DNA of 64,000 nucleotides from Leucogyrophana mollusca (lineage: Eukaryota; Basidiomycota; Agaricomycetes; Boletales), in assembly GCA_021014945.1 (NCBI GenBank), contig MU266361.1:107545-171544 (forward strand), read 5' to 3'. Shown piece after piece: positions 61,523 through 64,000 of this stretch. The position numbers and the translations under genes were made by a program. The notes under the pieces are model-generated. The model was not told the DNA's origin. It saw only the letters and a list, made by a program, of their open reading frames with translations, and made no database searches. How positions within the stretch are numbered: the stretch's first letter is position 1; the number at the start of each line of letters is the position of its first letter.

Positions 61523-62770
61523 TTACCCTCCACCGCCGACTAGGATGCGATACAGCAAGCCCCATCGCCTGGTCCATCCGAAAACCTGCCCCCAGTTCTT
61601 TCGCCACCCGACATCATACATACGTACTGATTTTTGTGCGCGTTGCACTAATCTACGCTGCTTGTACGATAACTCGTGCTCGAGAGGAGGATCAGAGAGC
61701 CGAAGATGAGCGGGTAAGGGTGGCAGATGTCGAAGGATGATAAACGGAGAGAGATTTTCAAGGGTCGTCTGGTTCGTGCTGGGAAGGAATAAGAAAGGCT
61801 CCAGAAACCCACTGTCAAGACTTACGATATGAGGTATAAGTGGTATATGAGGAATGAGCCCATTACCAGGGTGAAAACTACGCCCGCCATTAGGAGAAAT
61901 AGTTCATGTACTGGGGTAACTTGGTCCTGTATCATGGTTGGCTTGTGAAGTTCGGAAGTGTAGTGAAACCAGCTCACCACTTCGTACGGGTTCTTTACGG
62001 CGTACCAGAAAGCCGAGCCGGACACCCAAGCAACGTATGCAGAGAAAATGGTGACACAACAGATAAAATGGACAAAAGCGGGGTATGTTCGGTGGCCCTG
62101 ATTGAAAGGACAGAATCAAATCGTCTACCCGTTACAAATATTAGATCTAAAGCTCACAACACATTTGGACCCAAGCCAAGGACAGTGATGATCTATAAAG
62201 TGTCAGATAGGAGCAGTAGCGAACGAAAATACCGAGCACCTACCCATCTTTAAAACACAGCGGCCACAGGTGTTACAGTGGTGCGCTCGCTCGGGTCTGC
62301 TGGCCCAGCATTTACGACACCATCTAGCAGGAGACATATCTTCGTCACCCATTGCTAATAGGGCTTCTGTGAGACCCATGTCCTCGTTCTCGTCGTCTGT
62401 CTCGGTCTCCGAGCTGTCGGGGGAAATTGGACCAGGGTCGCGTGCAACGCACACAATGAGCGAAGAAAATGCAAGGAATGTAAGGGTATATATGATAAAG
62501 AGATGCACGCAAAAAGCGATAGGATTGTGGAGTGTGCGGAGGTAGTGATTGACGAGAACGATGAGTAGGGAAGGATGAGGCGCCAGCATGAGAACTATGA
62601 GAACTTTAGAGAAGACGTGAGATCCAATATCCCTGCGATGTTTGAGACGACCTACAGCCAAGCGGCAGGTAATGATACCATGTTTTCCGTGGAGTCCCAT
62701 GCTCATCTGCTCCAGGGTCAGGTTTGGGCGGTTCGAGATCCAAGGAAACGAGAGGACGCGGCCTAGACAT
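61523..62770 (-). CDS. DHHC-type protein S-palmitoyltransferase
   Basis: It attaches palmitate to cysteines of membrane-associated proteins. Five exons, 62770..62656, 62603..62244, 62192..62158, 62097..61826 and 61778..61523, join in frame to 345 residues. The ATG at 62770 gives MSRPRPLVSLDLEPPKPDPG; no ATG exists in the 250 nt before it that opens a usable frame. Membrane spans 1 and 2 are FLIVLMLAPHPSLLIVLVNH and FCVHLFIIYTLTFLAFSSLI. An acidic loop leads to the Cys-rich domain RWCRKCWASRPERAHHCNTC, GRCVLKMDHHCPWLGSKCV and GHRTYPAFVHFICCVTIFSA. The catalytic DHHC is encoded in a 35-nt exon. The last span is LMAGVVFTLVMGSFLIYHL. The TTxE motif (TNQTTLENLSP) and YDVGWRKNWGQVFG near the end are standard for the family. 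Confidence 0.92.
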
Positions 62771-63691
62771 ATGAGGTGCCAGCTGAAGACAGAAAGTCAG
62801 CCAACGAGCACGAAAGAGATACGATCGTACTACATAAAGCGCGATGTATCAGCACATACCTTCGAGCCCCAGTGAGAAACTAAAAGTGAAGGAGAATGAT
62901 TAGTAGCAACCTAACGGGCACACGAGTAAACCTGCTCGCAATCGGTGTTAGAGTGCTCTCTGTTCGACCAATATCGATAAATTGAGGGAGGCAATGGTTG
63001 GGAAAGAAAGGTCGAGACTCGGAATGCGATGCAGCCCGAAGACGGTGTCAGTAGTCACTAGTCACCGGTTCACCGAGAATGGGTTTGTGCTTGTACTCCG
63101 TACCGCAACAAAATATTATTAACTTATTTAGGCGTTCATCTGCGTTCACTGCACAGTCTGGTATGCACACGACCAGGCTCAAGATTCATCCCGCTCACTA
63201 GTACATCGGTCCCCAGAGAAAACAAAGCCTCAATTCATTGCGGCGACCGTGACGAGCCTGAATCCAGTCTTGGTCCAGTGCTGTTTCCCCATGGCCCTCG
63301 CCAGCTCTCACTGTGACTGCGTGAGATTCAACTGACGGAGAGACTGCTATAGATCGTCCACTCTATGTAAGTAACTTATTCACTGTCGTTGCCGATTTTT
63401 TCCGCCTCAAGTTCCGGTAGAAACCTAAGCCACTCGGGAACCGCCGACTGGCGCCGGCAGAAACCTTGCTTGTTACATTGTCACGCAGCATGGAGAAACC
63501 AAAAACCAGCATGATAACGACATTAAAAAAAGTGAGTATTCTATTGGAAAGTACTATTGATCTAATGAGGGAGTAAACAGTGAAAAAAAATGATAGTGTT
63601 GATGTCGAAGGATGTCAGAGTCGCTATTGAAAGAAAGGCTATTAAAAGAAAGTCGAACAAAAGGAAGATAAAAAGGGCTGATGAGTGGGAA
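62771..63691. other. Intergenic, no gene seen
   Basis: This 921-nt gap contains the DHHC promoter and the 3' UTR of the last gene. The sequence 63500-63690 is purine-rich on the plus strand. No gene was recognised. Confidence 0.5.
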
Positions 63692-64000
63692 TCAGGAACG
63701 ACGGGGTTTCTTGGTTGGTGAAGTGTTGGGGTCTACAAATAAATCAACTGCACGCCGTTTCCTCGGTGTGCCAGCTACAGTGGTATAAGGTGCAGCTAGC
63801 ATACGGATCATAGAAATGTCAGCAGTGTAGACATCATTGCCGGGTGAGCCATTTTTGCCAGAGATCGACCAATGATTCAAAGTGAAGTATAACTCGACTA
63901 AGGCGCCTTCAAGCCAGCGACGATACAGCTGGGGCTTAATCAGCTTTCCATCCATGCCGTACGCTGGAATAGGAATGACTCGGTGAGTGTCTTTGATGGC
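63692..64000 (-). CDS. 3' end of an unknown gene, 5' part outside window
   Basis: The minus-strand frame is open from the window edge to the stop at 63692..63694. It reads DTHRVIPIPAYGMDGKLIKP, QLYRRWLEGALVELYFTLNH and WSISGKNGSPGNDVYTADIS, then MIRMLAAPYTT and a basic tail with TPRKRRAVDLF and SPTKKPRRS, which could be a nuclear localisation signal. A block of the form P-A-Y-x-x-x-G-x-L-I-P...L-x-G-A-L-V...F-T-L-x-H-W is something I associate with uncharacterised agaricomycete proteins, but I cannot name it. The inner ATG is not taken as the start because the frame continues upstream with the same character. Confidence 0.6.
   Translation of the reverse strand, partial: AIKDTHRVIPIPAYGMDGKLIKPQLYRRWLEGALVELYFTLNHWSISGKNGSPGNDVYTADISMIRMLAAPYTTVAGTPRKRRAVDLFVDPNTSPTKKPRRS

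Overview
The window is nuclear DNA from a filamentous basidiomycete, most likely an Agaricomycete. Nearly every gene is cut by many GT-AG introns of about 50-60 nt. The content fits that group: TPR/CHAT repeat remnants, a family of arrestin-like genes, transmembrane aspartic proteases, a fused Egt1 ergothioneine enzyme, a Cre1/CreA repressor and a starch-binding glucoamylase. No rRNA, tRNA, CRISPR or bacterial-type feature was seen. Genus cannot be told from the sequence alone.

Layout. 0-8 kb: 3' end of midasin (ribosome assembly AAA ATPase), convergent with a cis-prenyltransferase (dolichol synthesis), then a membrane nucleotide pyrophosphatase/phosphodiesterase and a SYLF-domain lipid/actin-binding protein. 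8-16 kb: an unrecognised helical protein, a secreted GH15-CBM20 glucoamylase, a 2 kb gene-free stretch and a PA-TM-RING protein. 16-28 kb: a three-finger CCCH protein, a heme oxygenase, two divergently transcribed membrane aspartic proteases and dynactin p62. 28-41 kb is the accessory part: a decayed TPR-CHAT gene, four arrestin-like genes in tandem on one strand, and a small gene with three consecutive microexons. 41-47 kb: queuosine salvage glycosylase, an X-family DNA polymerase with a presumed mitochondrial leader, and a SNF5/Sfh1 chromatin subunit. 47-64 kb: a 2.7 kb gene-poor stretch leading into the Cre1 repressor, a WD40 protein, a gelsolin-family protein, Egt1, a DHHC palmitoyltransferase, and the 3' end of an unknown gene.

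Genes are mostly housekeeping and are not organised as a biosynthetic cluster. Functional links are limited: Cre1 would be expected to repress the glucoamylase in this window, and the arrestin-like array is a lineage-specific tandem expansion. The most unusual features are structural: catalytic motifs encoded by very small exons (phosphodiesterase, DHHC enzyme), a 132-residue protein whose core is stitched from 11-, 15- and 12-nt exons, and conserved catalytic or metal ligands replaced in the DNA polymerase and the RING protein. Exon coordinates were derived by hand from splice signals, frame and family conservation. Where the full chain was followed, all exons join in frame.
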